A DNA stretch of 64,000 nt from CAYPHA01 sp964410215 (GCA_964410215.1 CAYPHA010000019.1:1-64000); one strand, 5' to 3'. Positions 35,968-44,831 are shown, numbered from the stretch's first letter. Notes: generated by a model from the letters alone, not told the origin. A program made the numbers and translations.

Positions 35968-38505
35968 ATGGTACATTTTTTGTCCAAGACGGGTAACCGC
36001 ATGCGGTTTATCACATGGTTTATTTTTCTATGCATCTTCATGACAGCAGTTGCGGTCAGCTATTTTTTTCTGACTGAAAAAATGCTTCCTTTTCAACTAA
36101 AATCTTCACTTGTCCATGAAATCGATGACAGTCAGTGTTATCTGTATCATGATTTTAATCAGGATGGCTATAGTGAACGACTTTTCTTTAAAAACCTGCC
36201 CGACAGGGATCGTTTTAATATTATTTTCGAGCCTTTTCAACGTACATACGATTATAAAGTCGGAGAACAATTCAATCTGGATTACCCTTTCAACATCAAC
36301 CGGTTGTTCTTCGCAGATTATACGGGAGATGATTTCGATGAAGTTTTCCTGATCTCTCATTCTGCAGACTCGATATACCTGTCCGTTATCGATGTGGATC
36401 AGAAAGCGTTTATTTTGAAGGAATGGCCACTCGCGGGGGTCAGTGATAAAGCCGGCAAGGCAATCTGGGATCTGCGGGCCGTCCGGGCTTCTTTCGCCGA
36501 CCTCGATGGAGACGGCAGGAAAGAATTTATTTATACACTGCATACCGCGTTTCCCTATTATCCCAGAGGGATATACGCCTTTGACATCGCTGCACGGGAA
36601 CAGGTTCGTTGCTTTGAAATCGGCGGGACCATCAAAGACCTCTATCTTTTCGATTTGAATCAGGATGGCAGACAGGAGATCATATTTACATCGCAGGCGA
36701 CCGGCAATATTGACGACCCCGTTCGTTACGGGGATGATACATGTCATCTTTTTGTACTCGATCATGACTTCCGGCCGGTTTTTAAACCGCTTTCCCGGGG
36801 AACGTATCCTTCCTCACTATTATCGGCACCCCTGCATAAAGACGGCCGGCATTACCTGCTGGCCGCCTACCGCTATGTCGGTGAACTGAATAAACCGAAC
36901 ATGGTCTATCTGGTTGATCAACACGGTATCGTCGTCAATAAAAAAGCGATGGCCGGTTACGCCTTCAGCGCACTCGTTCCCGCACCTTACCGGGATAAAC
37001 CCTTCATCTATTTCAGCGATTTCAACGGCCGCATCGGTTCTATCGACAAAGACCTCCGGATACAATATACTGCATACGATGATTTTCACCCCACCGATAT
37101 AGAGGCAGTGACCGATCTTGACCATGACGGCATCGAGGAAATTATTACGACTCAAGCTTTTTCCATTGAAATTTTCAGTAACACGTTCGAGCTTCTGGCT
37201 CAAAAAGAGTATGCTAAAAATATAAAACACGCTACTTCGCTTCGTTACAGTGGCCTGGACAACAGCATCGCGGTTGCCGTACACAGTGCTGATTATTTTC
37301 AACTCAATCAATACCTGCCCAATTTCTGGCATAATCGTGCGTTGATTCTGAGTTTATCTATCGCCCTGATTGTAACAATGGGGACCTTTTTGTCTTACAG
37401 GGGATTTCAGACCGTATACATCTATTTCCGCTTTTTTACCTATTCACTATACAAGACACAAAGGGGTATTCTTATCCTCACTTCAGGAGGTAAGGTGAAG
37501 TTTGTGAACACGCTGTTTACAGATCATTTGAATATGAATAGAAGCCCGAAGACCTTCGAAGAACTTCTCGCTTCCCTGCCTGAAAAACCGGACATCCGGC
37601 ATGCGCTTGTTGCTTCGTTCGAATCGGGTAACAGGCAATCCGTCGATTTTACCATACCGGAGAAACATTTTGAAGGCCGCCTGAACCTCGTTCCCCTGAA
37701 AGGGCCACTGGGAAGTGTATATGCCTACCTTGCTGAAATTGAAGATCTGACCGCGCCGTTCCACTCGGATCGCATGAAAGCCTGGACGAAAACGGTACAA
37801 AAAATGGCTCATGACATGAAACAACCCCTGTCACCGATTTCCCTGAACCTGTACAATATCCGTCAGCTTCTGGAAACGATGGAATTCGGGGAAAAGGATA
37901 CGATTCTCGAAAATATACGGTTGATGCGAACAGAACTGGACCGCATTAACCAGCTCAGCAGAAATTTCATCAGATTCGTCGAATTACGGAATCCGGACAT
38001 CCGGGACATCGATATTGAAAAACTTCTGGCTGATTGTATAGCACATTTCAGTGGCTACATCGGCAACAACCTTTCTGTTGAAGTTGATATTGAACCGGAC
38101 GTCAGCATTATTCAGGCGGATCCGCAACTGCTGGAAATGGTTTTGAACATTCTCATCGAAAACGCCATCGATGCCATGCAGGGAAAAGGGCGGATACGGA
38201 TTTCCCTGATGCTGGCACAGTTTCTGCAACATCCCGGGAAGAGTTTTGTGCAGATTGAAGTGACCGATGATGGTCCGGGCATTGACGAGAAAAACATCAG
38301 CAGAATTTTTGATCCTTATTTTACCACGAAAAAAGACGGTGTGGGTATCGGTCTGTCCATAGCAAAGAAATTCATTGAAGATCATCGCGGTGAAATGGAT
38401 GTCTATTCGAAACTTCATTTGGGAACAACATTCAGGTTGATTTTACCATTATCAAATGGAGACAGGCAGAAACATGATGCAAAAATACCACATTCTGGCC
38501 GTTGA
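35968..38505 (+). CDS. Membrane sensor histidine kinase with periplasmic FG-GAP-like propeller
   Basis: Up to 845 residues; an in-frame ATG at 36001 would give the same protein starting just before transmembrane helix 1, and neither start has a strong SD. A large extracytoplasmic region carries repeated DxNxDG/DxDxDG loops (DFNQDGYSE, DLDGDGRKE, DLNQDGRQE, DLDHDGIEE) as in FG-GAP/VCBS beta-propellers. A second helix lies near residue 455-478 (ALILSLSIALIVTMGTF), followed by a PAS-like segment. The kinase core follows: MAHDMKQPLSPISLNL with the phospho-acceptor His, LNILIENAIDAM (N box), TDDGPGIDEKN and GVGIGLSIAKKFIEDH. It should sense an external ligand, perhaps a glycan or calcium, and phosphorylate the overlapping NtrC-type regulator. 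Confidence 0.9.
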   Translation: MVHFLSKTGNRMRFITWFIFLCIFMTAVAVSYFFLTEKMLPFQLKSSLVHEIDDSQCYLYHDFNQDGYSERLFFKNLPDRDRFNIIFEPFQRTYDYKVGEQFNLDYPFNINRLFFADYTGDDFDEVFLISHSADSIYLSVIDVDQKAFILKEWPLAGVSDKAGKAIWDLRAVRASFADLDGDGRKEFIYTLHTAFPYYPRGIYAFDIAAREQVRCFEIGGTIKDLYLFDLNQDGRQEIIFTSQATGNIDDPVRYGDDTCHLFVLDHDFRPVFKPLSRGTYPSSLLSAPLHKDGRHYLLAAYRYVGELNKPNMVYLVDQHGIVVNKKAMAGYAFSALVPAPYRDKPFIYFSDFNGRIGSIDKDLRIQYTAYDDFHPTDIEAVTDLDHDGIEEIITTQAFSIEIFSNTFELLAQKEYAKNIKHATSLRYSGLDNSIAVAVHSADYFQLNQYLPNFWHNRALILSLSIALIVTMGTFLSYRGFQTVYIYFRFFTYSLYKTQRGILILTSGGKVKFVNTLFTDHLNMNRSPKTFEELLASLPEKPDIRHALVASFESGNRQSVDFTIPEKHFEGRLNLVPLKGPLGSVYAYLAEIEDLTAPFHSDRMKAWTKTVQKMAHDMKQPLSPISLNLYNIRQLLETMEFGEKDTILENIRLMRTELDRINQLSRNFIRFVELRNPDIRDIDIEKLLADCIAHFSGYIGNNLSVEVDIEPDVSIIQADPQLLEMVLNILIENAIDAMQGKGRIRISLMLAQFLQHPGKSFVQIEVTDDGPGIDEKNISRIFDPYFTTKKDGVGIGLSIAKKFIEDHRGEMDVYSKLHLGTTFRLILPLSNGDRQKHDAKIPHSGR

Positions 38506-39841
38506 TGACCAGGCCACGATTCTGACATCCCTCCGCCAGACACTCGAGTTGAAAGGCTACAGTGTCGAGACCTTTATAAACCCCTTTGATGCGCAGGAAA
38601 TGCTTTACAAACACAGGTATGATTGTATCCTGCTGGACGTTGCCATGCCGGGACTGGATGGCATCCGCCTGCTGGAAGAAATATTGAACCTGGAGCAAAG
38701 TCCGCCCGTCATTATGGTATCCGAAGTGGCCACCATTGAAACCGCGGTCACGGCTATTAAACTGGGCGCCTACGATTTTATCGAAAAACCGATCGATCCG
38801 GAACGGCTGCTTTTGGCCATCCGTAATGCCATTCAAACCCGGGTGTTGCTCCAGGAAAAGCAACAACTCTCCCATGAACTCGAAAACAATTACCGCATTA
38901 TCGGGGAGAGTCCGGCCCTTCAGAAACTGTTTGTAACCGTCCGGACCGTTGCCGAGACGGATGCCAAAGTGCTCATCACCGGCGAAAGCGGGACGGGAAA
39001 GGAACTGGTGGCACGTGCACTGTTCCTGAACAGCCCCCGGAAATCCAAACCGTTTGTCTGCGTCAATTGTGCCGCCATCCCTTCCGATCTGCTTGAGATG
39101 GAGCTGTTCGGACACACGAAAGGGGCTTTTACCGGCGCACATACCGATCACAAGGGAAAGTTTCTGCAGGCGGACGGCGGTACCATTTTTCTGGATGAAA
39201 TCGGCGACATGGAACAGCGGCTGCAGGCAAAAATCCTGCGCGTCCTGCAGGATAACGAGGTACAGCGTCTCGGCGATGCACAAACCTACAAGGTTAATAC
39301 CCGCGTCATTACCGCGACGAACAGGGACCTGAAGGAACTGGTGCAGCAGGGCGCCTTCCGGGATGACCTGTACCATCGTCTCAATGTAGTCAACATCCAT
39401 ATCCCGCCCCTGCGTCAGCGGCCGGAGGATATTATACCACTCATTGAACATTATCTGCTGAAGTATGCGGCGGAATTTAATAAGCCGGTCACCGGCTTAA
39501 GCCTGCAGGCAAAGGCGTACCTGGAGAATTATACCTGGCCGGGCAATGTGCGGGAACTGCGCAACGTGGTTCAGAAACTGGTCATCTTTTCCCGCGGCAC
39601 AGATATACGTCTGACGGATGTGCAGCAGGCTTTTGATACGCATAATGGCAGCCCCTCCAACGGGAAGACGCCAAACACCCGGGAAGCAAACGGTGACCTG
39701 AAATCAATCCTGGAATATCATGAAAAGCAGCATATTATGCAGGTTCTGGATGAATACAACGGACATTTGAACAAAACGGCCAAAGCGCTGGGCATCGACC
39801 GTATTACACTGTATAAAAAGCGGCAGAAGTATGGGATTTAA
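38474..39841 (+). CDS. NtrC-family sigma-54-dependent response regulator
   Basis: 455 residues from the ATG at 38474, which follows GGAGACAGG; an ATG at 38456 is in frame but less likely. It overlaps the kinase gene by 32 bases. Receiver domain about 1-120 with the phospho-acceptor Asp in LLDVAMPGLDG. AAA+ domain about 135-380: Walker A GESGTGKE, the sigma-54 contact loop KGAFTGAHTDHKG, Walker B GGTIFLDEIGDM, and RDDLYHRLNVVNI. A Fis-type helix-turn-helix ends the protein (NKTAKALGIDRITLYKKRQ). It activates sigma-54 promoters when phosphorylated. Targets are unknown; the TGGCAC-type site at 34196 is one local candidate. Confidence 0.95.
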   Translation: MMQKYHILAVDDQATILTSLRQTLELKGYSVETFINPFDAQEMLYKHRYDCILLDVAMPGLDGIRLLEEILNLEQSPPVIMVSEVATIETAVTAIKLGAYDFIEKPIDPERLLLAIRNAIQTRVLLQEKQQLSHELENNYRIIGESPALQKLFVTVRTVAETDAKVLITGESGTGKELVARALFLNSPRKSKPFVCVNCAAIPSDLLEMELFGHTKGAFTGAHTDHKGKFLQADGGTIFLDEIGDMEQRLQAKILRVLQDNEVQRLGDAQTYKVNTRVITATNRDLKELVQQGAFRDDLYHRLNVVNIHIPPLRQRPEDIIPLIEHYLLKYAAEFNKPVTGLSLQAKAYLENYTWPGNVRELRNVVQKLVIFSRGTDIRLTDVQQAFDTHNGSPSNGKTPNTREANGDLKSILEYHEKQHIMQVLDEYNGHLNKTAKALGIDRITLYKKRQKYGI

Positions 39842-39876
39842 TACAAAATAAAAAATACAAAATACAAAATACAAAA
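39842..39876 (+). repeat. TACAAAA heptamer repeat
   Basis: TACAAAA occurs at 39842, 39856, 39863 and 39870, directly after the stop codon of the response regulator. It resembles in placement the GAAAAAA repeat at 34809. The following 148 bases up to the vapC remnant hold nothing else that I recognise. Confidence 0.55.
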
Positions 39877-40024
39877 TAATATGTGTTGCACTCCCGTTTC
39901 TTACCACACTAATTGTCAAAAGAGGTGGATGCCTGGACAGACTCTATTAAAAACCCCGAAGAATCGATTCCGGTTGCCGGTGAATGAAAATGCACATAAC
40001 TGATGCCGTTCTGACTGATATTAT

Positions 40025-40266
40025 TCAGTAAATATCTACCGTCGTATTGGTGGCGCTCAAAAATTCCACAGTTGATTTTTTATAAACTGATGTAACAGGG
40101 ATTTATTATATACGAATTTTGTACCACCCCGGAATCCGGCATATAGTTCCCCGGCCACGAATACAGAAAGGTAGACTTTATCAGCATGTGCCAGGAAATC
40201 AAGCACCTTCGCGTCACCGGTTAAATAATGGACATAGGCATTGGTGTCGAGCAGAATGGTATTCAC
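40025..40266 (-). pseudogene. vapC: vapC-like PIN-domain toxin, frameshifted and truncated
   Basis: The first 64 codons read as a PIN toxin (TILLDTNAYVHYLTGD, LSVFVAGELYAGFRGG). The frame then ends as NQLWNF stop at 40057. In the next frame the sequence continues as STVEFLSATNTTVDIY, exactly what a PIN domain should have, up to a stop at 40025-40027. The shift falls at the A6 run at 40076-40081; one added A would restore the frame. The last half with the remaining acidic residues is missing even then (normal length about 130 residues). So this is probably a dead toxin; a sequencing error could explain the shift but not the missing end. Confidence 0.75.
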
Positions 40267-40520
40267 GACCAGTCCTCCTGATCAACGATATCAAAATCCC
40301 GTAATAGTGCATCCATTTCTTTTTTATTCGCTTCGCTCCATGCACCGAACAAATCCATAAATTCCCCCCGGTGATCGGATGGATTTCCCTGCCTGCTCCC
40401 GAGAGACGCTTCCAGAAGTTCCTTGATCGTTTTATTCAGACTCTTTCCTTCCCTTATGGCTCGTTTACGGATCTTGTCATCAAGATCAGGATTTAAACCA
40501 TGAATAGTCATTGATTTCAT
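40263..40520 (-). CDS. vapB: VapB-like antitoxin
   Basis: 85 residues from the ATG at 40520, with AGGTGAT just upstream; a longer frame to 40556 has no SD. KSMTIHGLNPDLDDKIRKRA and EGKSLNKTIKELLEASLG fit a ribbon-helix-helix antitoxin of the type paired with PIN toxins, and the acidic, Trp-containing C-terminus fits toxin binding. It overlaps the vapC remnant by four bases, the usual coupling. The antitoxin appears intact while the toxin is broken, a common state of decaying modules. Confidence 0.75.
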   Translation of the reverse strand: MKSMTIHGLNPDLDDKIRKRAIREGKSLNKTIKELLEASLGSRQGNPSDHRGEFMDLFGAWSEANKKEMDALLRDFDIVDQEDWS

Positions 40521-40662
40521 TTCATCACCTCGCGAATGAACTATTATTTCAATCATTATGGTTCATATTATAGTTCATAATTTAAACAATCACAACTTTT
40601 TTTAAAATGACCGGTCCTGTACGTTATAAAAAAATGAAAATTAAAGAATTTTTCAAAACAGG

Positions 40663-40690
40663 TTGACTGTGCATTTCAATTTTGTATTAT
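40663..40690 (+). promoter_or_regulatory. Sigma-70-like promoter upstream of the KamA-family gene
   Basis: TTGACT at 40663-40668, a 16-base spacer and TATTAT at 40685-40690 (or ATTATA with 17). It is the only such pair in the 200-base gap before the radical SAM gene, and a GGAGGG-type SD precedes its ATG. Confidence 0.45.
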
Positions 40691-40759
40691 AGATAGTTGT
40701 GTCGGATCAAATAAGGATAACAGAATGACATAAACAACCTTATCCGGAAGGAGGGCATT

Positions 40760-43282
40760 ATGGAGTTTGAAAACAATTCGCTGAAAGTGGAATTCACGCA
40801 TTCACGCGAAAAACGGTTGGTATCGTTACAATCCCTTGTCGATACCGTCACCCGTTTCCTGGAGTTTTACGGTGAAGCCTGTATCCTGGGAAAGGACTTT
40901 CATGCCATTACCGGCGACGGTGACGGCTGTACGAAATTCAACCGGTTACTCCGTGCCGCCGGCTTCGAAGACGATCCTTCCGGTTTTTTTACCGACCTCA
41001 TCCATATTCTGGAAGGGCTTAACAGCTATGACAGCGGTCCGGTTCAGATCAATAATATCACCTTCCCCTACCTGCTTCTGAATGCCATCCTGGAAGTACT
41101 GATACCGGGTACAAAATTCATACTTGTTAAAAATGTCACGCAGTTGGAAAAACTGACCAACATCCGCGTACCCGATGATGAACGTGCCGATCTGCAACGC
41201 GTCATCGAGCTCTTCCCGGTGCGGTTATCCCTGCATATCATCCGGCAGATGCGCCTCTCGAAAGCCATTTCCTATCAATACCTGCCCTTTGTCGATGAGT
41301 TAAACGACGAAGGATTCACACATACGTGGGTCGGCCAGTTTCACCGCGGCATCGTCGAGCAGATGTACCGCAACCGCATTATCTATATTCTTAACATGGC
41401 CTGTCCGGTATACTGCCGCTTCTGCTTCCGCAAGCATAAGGAATGCCGCAACCAGAAAGCGCCGACACAGGATCATGTTAAAAACGCCCTCGCTTACGTC
41501 CGCATATCACCGGATATTAAGGAGATCGTTCTGACCGGCGGCGATCCTTTCATGAACCGGGCGACCTTAACCTATGCCATCGACGGGCTGAAGGAGATTC
41601 CGCATGTGCAGACCCTGCGACTGGCCACCCGGTCCATTTCCTATTATCCGTACCTGTTTTACAACAATAACGCCTTCTGGCTGAACTACCTGAAACGGAA
41701 ATATCTCGAACTGGAAGCCAAAGGTAAACGCATCGAAGTGGCCACCCATTTTATTCATCCGGACGAAATTTCCATAGACAGCATCGATATCATTACCGAA
41801 TTGACGCACAGCGGGATTACGGTTTATATTCAGACCCCTATGCTGAAAGACTGCAATGACCGGGGTCCGGAACTGGTTGAGCTCTATCAGAAGCTGCGGG
41901 GTGCCGGCGCCGAAATGCATTATATCTACATCCCCTGCAGCCCGATCAAGGGAAACCGCCGTTTCGTCGTTCCTATCTCAAAAGGTCTGGAAGCGGCCCG
42001 TTACCTGCGGGCACACCTTTCGGACCGGGCCATGCCGCGCATGTGCACGGCGACGAAGGTCGGTAAAATCGACTGGAACCTCAGCGGCTGGGCCGTAGAA
42101 AAAGACACTGATGACGAGCGTTATATCTGGATACGGACACCGTATACGATCGAATATTTCAGTACTTTTGCCCCTATCCTGCAACTGGAGAATGTTGCAC
42201 GGGTCAATGCGGAAGGGACCCTTGATGTCAAATTTATGGCCGATATCGCTGACCCGAATCAGTTCTGGGGGGAGCGGGAGCCTAAATCAGTAAACGCGGT
42301 TTTCCCCCCGGAACAGCAACTGACCCCGAGCAGCCATGATGAAACGAAAGAAGCGTTGCTGCAACTGCAAAACCAGGCTCTGCAGGATCAACGTTTCACA
42401 CAGTCGATCGTGCCCACAGGATTAAAAAGCCTCTTCCGGCTGCACAAGACCAGGGTGGAGCTCGATCTGCATGCCGATGATGCGGAAATGACAAAATGTA
42501 TAGAATACATTCGAAAGAATGAACATCTCACCGATGTGGTGGTTTCAGCGAAAAATGATATGATTTCCTCCATTTACAGGCTTAAACAACTCGTCGGATT
42601 TCTGAATCAGATCGACCATATAACGGCCATCCGATGCCGCAGCCTGCGTTTCAATTACAGCCCGGACCTCTATACGCAGACTGTTTTCAATCAACTGGCC
42701 AGGTTAAACAACCTGTCGATTGTCAATCCGAAACGGCTGGAAATCGAAACGCAGTTCCTGCATTCCAGTGAAATACAGCCGCGCCATAAAGAAATCGCCG
42801 GCAACCTGCGAAAAAGAGGTATCACCGTCTATAACAACACACCGCTTCTGCCTTTCATCAATGATTCCGAAGAGGAAATTCTGCAAATCGCTTACCTGTG
42901 CCGGGAGAACGGGATCGAGTTCCACCACCTGTATATTGCCGGTCTGCCCATCCAGCTTCCCTGGATCGCCGAATACCCGGTCGATGTATCCAGCCTGATA
43001 AATATCGCCACCTGGATGCGCCGTTATGAAAGCGGCCGGAGTATGCCGCGGTTTATCATTCGCACGCGATTCGGTGAAATAGATTTCGGACTCACCTCGG
43101 AGGTCATGGAAAGCGACGAGGAGGGCCGGGTTTTTATCAAATTATTATCCTATAATGAACCATACTTCCAGAGTTTTTATCCAAAATTCACCTGGCCGGA
43201 AGATGTCGAGATTGATAAAAACGGGTATCCCGTTATCCCCGTACCCGGGTTGAAACGGACACCCGAGTTTCTTTTCGCCTGA
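40760..43282 (+). CDS. Double-domain KamA-family radical SAM protein
   Basis: 840 residues, about twice the length of lysine 2,3-aminomutase-type proteins. The N-terminal half (to about 430) has the radical SAM cluster motif C215-x3-C219-x2-C222 in ACPVYCRFCFRKHKEC, then VLTGGDPFMN, LRLATRSISYYP, THFIHPDEI, TPMLKDCNDR and YIYIPCSPIKGNR, all KamA-like. The C-terminal half (about 545-790) repeats the later motifs (TQFLHSSEI, NTPLLPFINDSEEE, HHLYIAGLP, SGRSMPRFIIRT) but has no cysteine triad, and TGGDP has become SAKND. The GGGGK-type PLP lysine motif of lysine 2,3-aminomutase is not seen in either half. The reaction is therefore unknown. Promoter upstream, terminator at 43319; monocistronic. 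Confidence 0.88.
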   Translation: MEFENNSLKVEFTHSREKRLVSLQSLVDTVTRFLEFYGEACILGKDFHAITGDGDGCTKFNRLLRAAGFEDDPSGFFTDLIHILEGLNSYDSGPVQINNITFPYLLLNAILEVLIPGTKFILVKNVTQLEKLTNIRVPDDERADLQRVIELFPVRLSLHIIRQMRLSKAISYQYLPFVDELNDEGFTHTWVGQFHRGIVEQMYRNRIIYILNMACPVYCRFCFRKHKECRNQKAPTQDHVKNALAYVRISPDIKEIVLTGGDPFMNRATLTYAIDGLKEIPHVQTLRLATRSISYYPYLFYNNNAFWLNYLKRKYLELEAKGKRIEVATHFIHPDEISIDSIDIITELTHSGITVYIQTPMLKDCNDRGPELVELYQKLRGAGAEMHYIYIPCSPIKGNRRFVVPISKGLEAARYLRAHLSDRAMPRMCTATKVGKIDWNLSGWAVEKDTDDERYIWIRTPYTIEYFSTFAPILQLENVARVNAEGTLDVKFMADIADPNQFWGEREPKSVNAVFPPEQQLTPSSHDETKEALLQLQNQALQDQRFTQSIVPTGLKSLFRLHKTRVELDLHADDAEMTKCIEYIRKNEHLTDVVVSAKNDMISSIYRLKQLVGFLNQIDHITAIRCRSLRFNYSPDLYTQTVFNQLARLNNLSIVNPKRLEIETQFLHSSEIQPRHKEIAGNLRKRGITVYNNTPLLPFINDSEEEILQIAYLCRENGIEFHHLYIAGLPIQLPWIAEYPVDVSSLINIATWMRRYESGRSMPRFIIRTRFGEIDFGLTSEVMESDEEGRVFIKLLSYNEPYFQSFYPKFTWPEDVEIDKNGYPVIPVPGLKRTPEFLFA

Positions 43283-43318
43283 TACTTCAAGGGCATACGA
43301 TGCCTGACAGCCTTTGGC

Positions 43319-43355
43319 AGGACGGACGGTTCATATCGGACAGTCCGTCCTTTTT
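43319..43355 (+). terminator. Rho-independent terminator
   Basis: AGGACGGAC (43319-43327) pairs with GTCCGTCCT (43343-43351), followed by T residues to 43355. It ends the KamA-family transcript. Confidence 0.87.
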
Positions 43356-43508
43356 CACCCCGGTTCATGCATTCCATTCTATCTGATCGCCCCCTTCTGT
43401 AAATTAAAGATTCACTTTTTTCATTTATTTTTAACGAATTTTGCAAAAAACGTCCTCTTAATGATTGAAAGGGTTTTATCCGACATCAACTTAAAAAGGA
43501 GGACATGT

Positions 43509-43604
43509 ATGTTCCGGTACTACTGCCAGTTCGACATCTTTCAGTGCCGGCCACGTTTGCCGGACAGACGTGGCCAGTATCGTATTTTCACATGTCAGCA
43601 ATAG
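43509..43604 (+). CDS. Possible 31-residue leader or small protein
   Basis: MFRYYCQFDIFQCRPRLPDR and eleven more residues, ending at a TAG. Its ATG lies six bases after AGGAGG (43497-43502), one of the best SD sequences in the window, and no longer ORF uses it well. An ATG at 43505 in another frame would run into the next gene with 44 extra residues that hide its signal peptide, so I prefer this reading. The peptide has three cysteines and no known motif. It could be a leader peptide controlling the lipoprotein gene 32 bases downstream, or a chance ORF. Confidence 0.35.
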   Translation: MFRYYCQFDIFQCRPRLPDRRGQYRIFTCQQ

Positions 43605-43636
43605 TAACTGAAACCATATTAACTCAGGAGGATCTA

Positions 43637-44434
43637 ATGAATACACCACGGATCTTTTTCGCTTTACTGGTACTGGCAGCATTCATCATCACACTGGTGC
43701 AATGTGAGCAATCTCCGACCGGGAACCAGGATCTTAACGGGTCACAAAATGTTGCCCTGCAGAAATCGTTTACAAATCCCTATGCAGCCGTCGGTGACGG
43801 TCATAACATCTGTCTCGATACGGTTTACACATTTCTTTTAAGGAACAAGGCGCGCCTTACAACCTCCGATTCCATTCGCAAATATGTGAAACAGGGAACC
43901 GATTATTTTCTATCAGGCACGGAGCCCTCTGAAGGATGCACCTATGATTATCGCATTACCGACGCTTTTAATATCGCGCGGCAAACGCGGGCTTATCGAG
44001 CAGGGCTTACATCGGTTTCGGCCCTGGACTCTGTTATCGAGGCCGGATTGCTGACCGATTTCGAGAGCAGGTACGCCCAAAAAATGGCAGCATTGTCCGC
44101 AAAAGTCGTCTCGAATACTGCATTAGAAGACTCAATTCATTATATTTTGAACCAGGCGGTTGAGGAAGGAGGCCTGCAACAGTCGAGAGCGTTGCTCGTT
44201 TATGGCACGGTATTAGTCAAATCGGGTTATTACTGGGCCGGCAATGCCGATAAATGGGCCGCACTTTTCGGTTCGAATCTGGAAAAAGCGACAGCGGATG
44301 ACTCTTACAAAGAGGCTGATGCGGTCACAGCGATGGTTGCGTCATTCGGCTGTATCGGATCACTATTCGGCTGGGCGGGTTGTGTGGTCGCCACTTCGGG
44401 TCTGGCGTCAGCCGCCGTTTTTGCCCTGCAGTAA
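43637..44434 (+). CDS. Lipoprotein of unknown function
   Basis: 265 residues from the ATG at 43637, chosen for AGGAGG at good distance and for the signal MNTPRIFFALLVLAAFIITL followed by VQCEQ (lipobox-like). The mature part is helical, Ala-rich and without repeats; it ends in a hydrophobic Gly/Ala stretch (GCIGSLFGWAGCVVATSG) that could be a membrane-active helix pair. It has cysteines at HNICLD, EGCTYD, FGCIGS and AGCVVA. I do not recognise a family. The small membrane protein gene follows after 47 bases and probably shares the transcript, ending at the terminator at 44806. Confidence 0.65.
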   Translation: MNTPRIFFALLVLAAFIITLVQCEQSPTGNQDLNGSQNVALQKSFTNPYAAVGDGHNICLDTVYTFLLRNKARLTTSDSIRKYVKQGTDYFLSGTEPSEGCTYDYRITDAFNIARQTRAYRAGLTSVSALDSVIEAGLLTDFESRYAQKMAALSAKVVSNTALEDSIHYILNQAVEEGGLQQSRALLVYGTVLVKSGYYWAGNADKWAALFGSNLEKATADDSYKEADAVTAMVASFGCIGSLFGWAGCVVATSGLASAAVFALQ

Positions 44435-44481
44435 CGGGATCAACCAACTGACTGAGACATAACATACAGGAAAGGATCATC

Positions 44482-44799
44482 ATGGGAGCTAAGACAAAAC
44501 TGAAAAATGCCGGCCTTGTGGTTAATTCGAATCCGTTTTTTGTTTTCTTATACTATTTCGCAGGGCTGTTTGTGGTTTTTTATGTACTGAAACTGCTCGG
44601 GTTTTATGAGCACTCGGCTTTATACATTCTGATACAATCCGTGATGATCGCCACCGCGATTGTTGTATTACATTTCGTTGCTATGAGAAAGCCGGGGTTG
44701 AAGCCGGGACAAAAAGTGGTACGGTTCATTCTGGTACTGGTGATTACGCTTGTGATCATCGTGCCCTTGTTCCGTTATGTTTTTGATCTTATAGCATAG
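44482..44799 (+). CDS. Small membrane protein, three predicted helices
   Basis: 105 residues. AGGA lies upstream of the ATG. Hydrophobic segments are at about 18-40 (FFVFLYYFAGLFVVFYVL), 46-68 (LYILIQSVMIATAIVVLHFV) and 80-101 (FILVLVITLVIIVPLF), with a basic loop between the second and third. No family recognised. It is followed at once by a terminator, so it is the last gene of a two-gene unit with the lipoprotein; an accessory or immunity-like role is possible but not supported by any motif. Confidence 0.65.
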   Translation: MGAKTKLKNAGLVVNSNPFFVFLYYFAGLFVVFYVLKLLGFYEHSALYILIQSVMIATAIVVLHFVAMRKPGLKPGQKVVRFILVLVITLVIIVPLFRYVFDLIA

Positions 44800-44805
44800 C
44801 TAAAA

Positions 44806-44831
44806 AAACCGGGATAATTATTCCCGGTTTT
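44806..44831 (+). terminator. Rho-independent terminator
   Basis: AAACCGGGA (44806-44814) pairs with TCCCGGTTT (44822-44830), followed by a short T run. The stem core is the same as in the terminator at 27322. Confidence 0.82.

Noticed and set aside
38432..39451. 339-residue minus-strand ORF
   Set aside because: It lies inside the NtrC-type gene on the opposite strand, has low-complexity composition and no recognisable motif; a shadow of the real frame.
39842..39876. Possible CRISPR array from TACAAAA units
   Set aside because: Units are 7 bases with no spacers; a simple sequence repeat.
43505..43636. 44-residue extension of the unknown lipoprotein
   Set aside because: It would bury the signal peptide and lipobox, and a good SD precedes the internal ATG at 43637.
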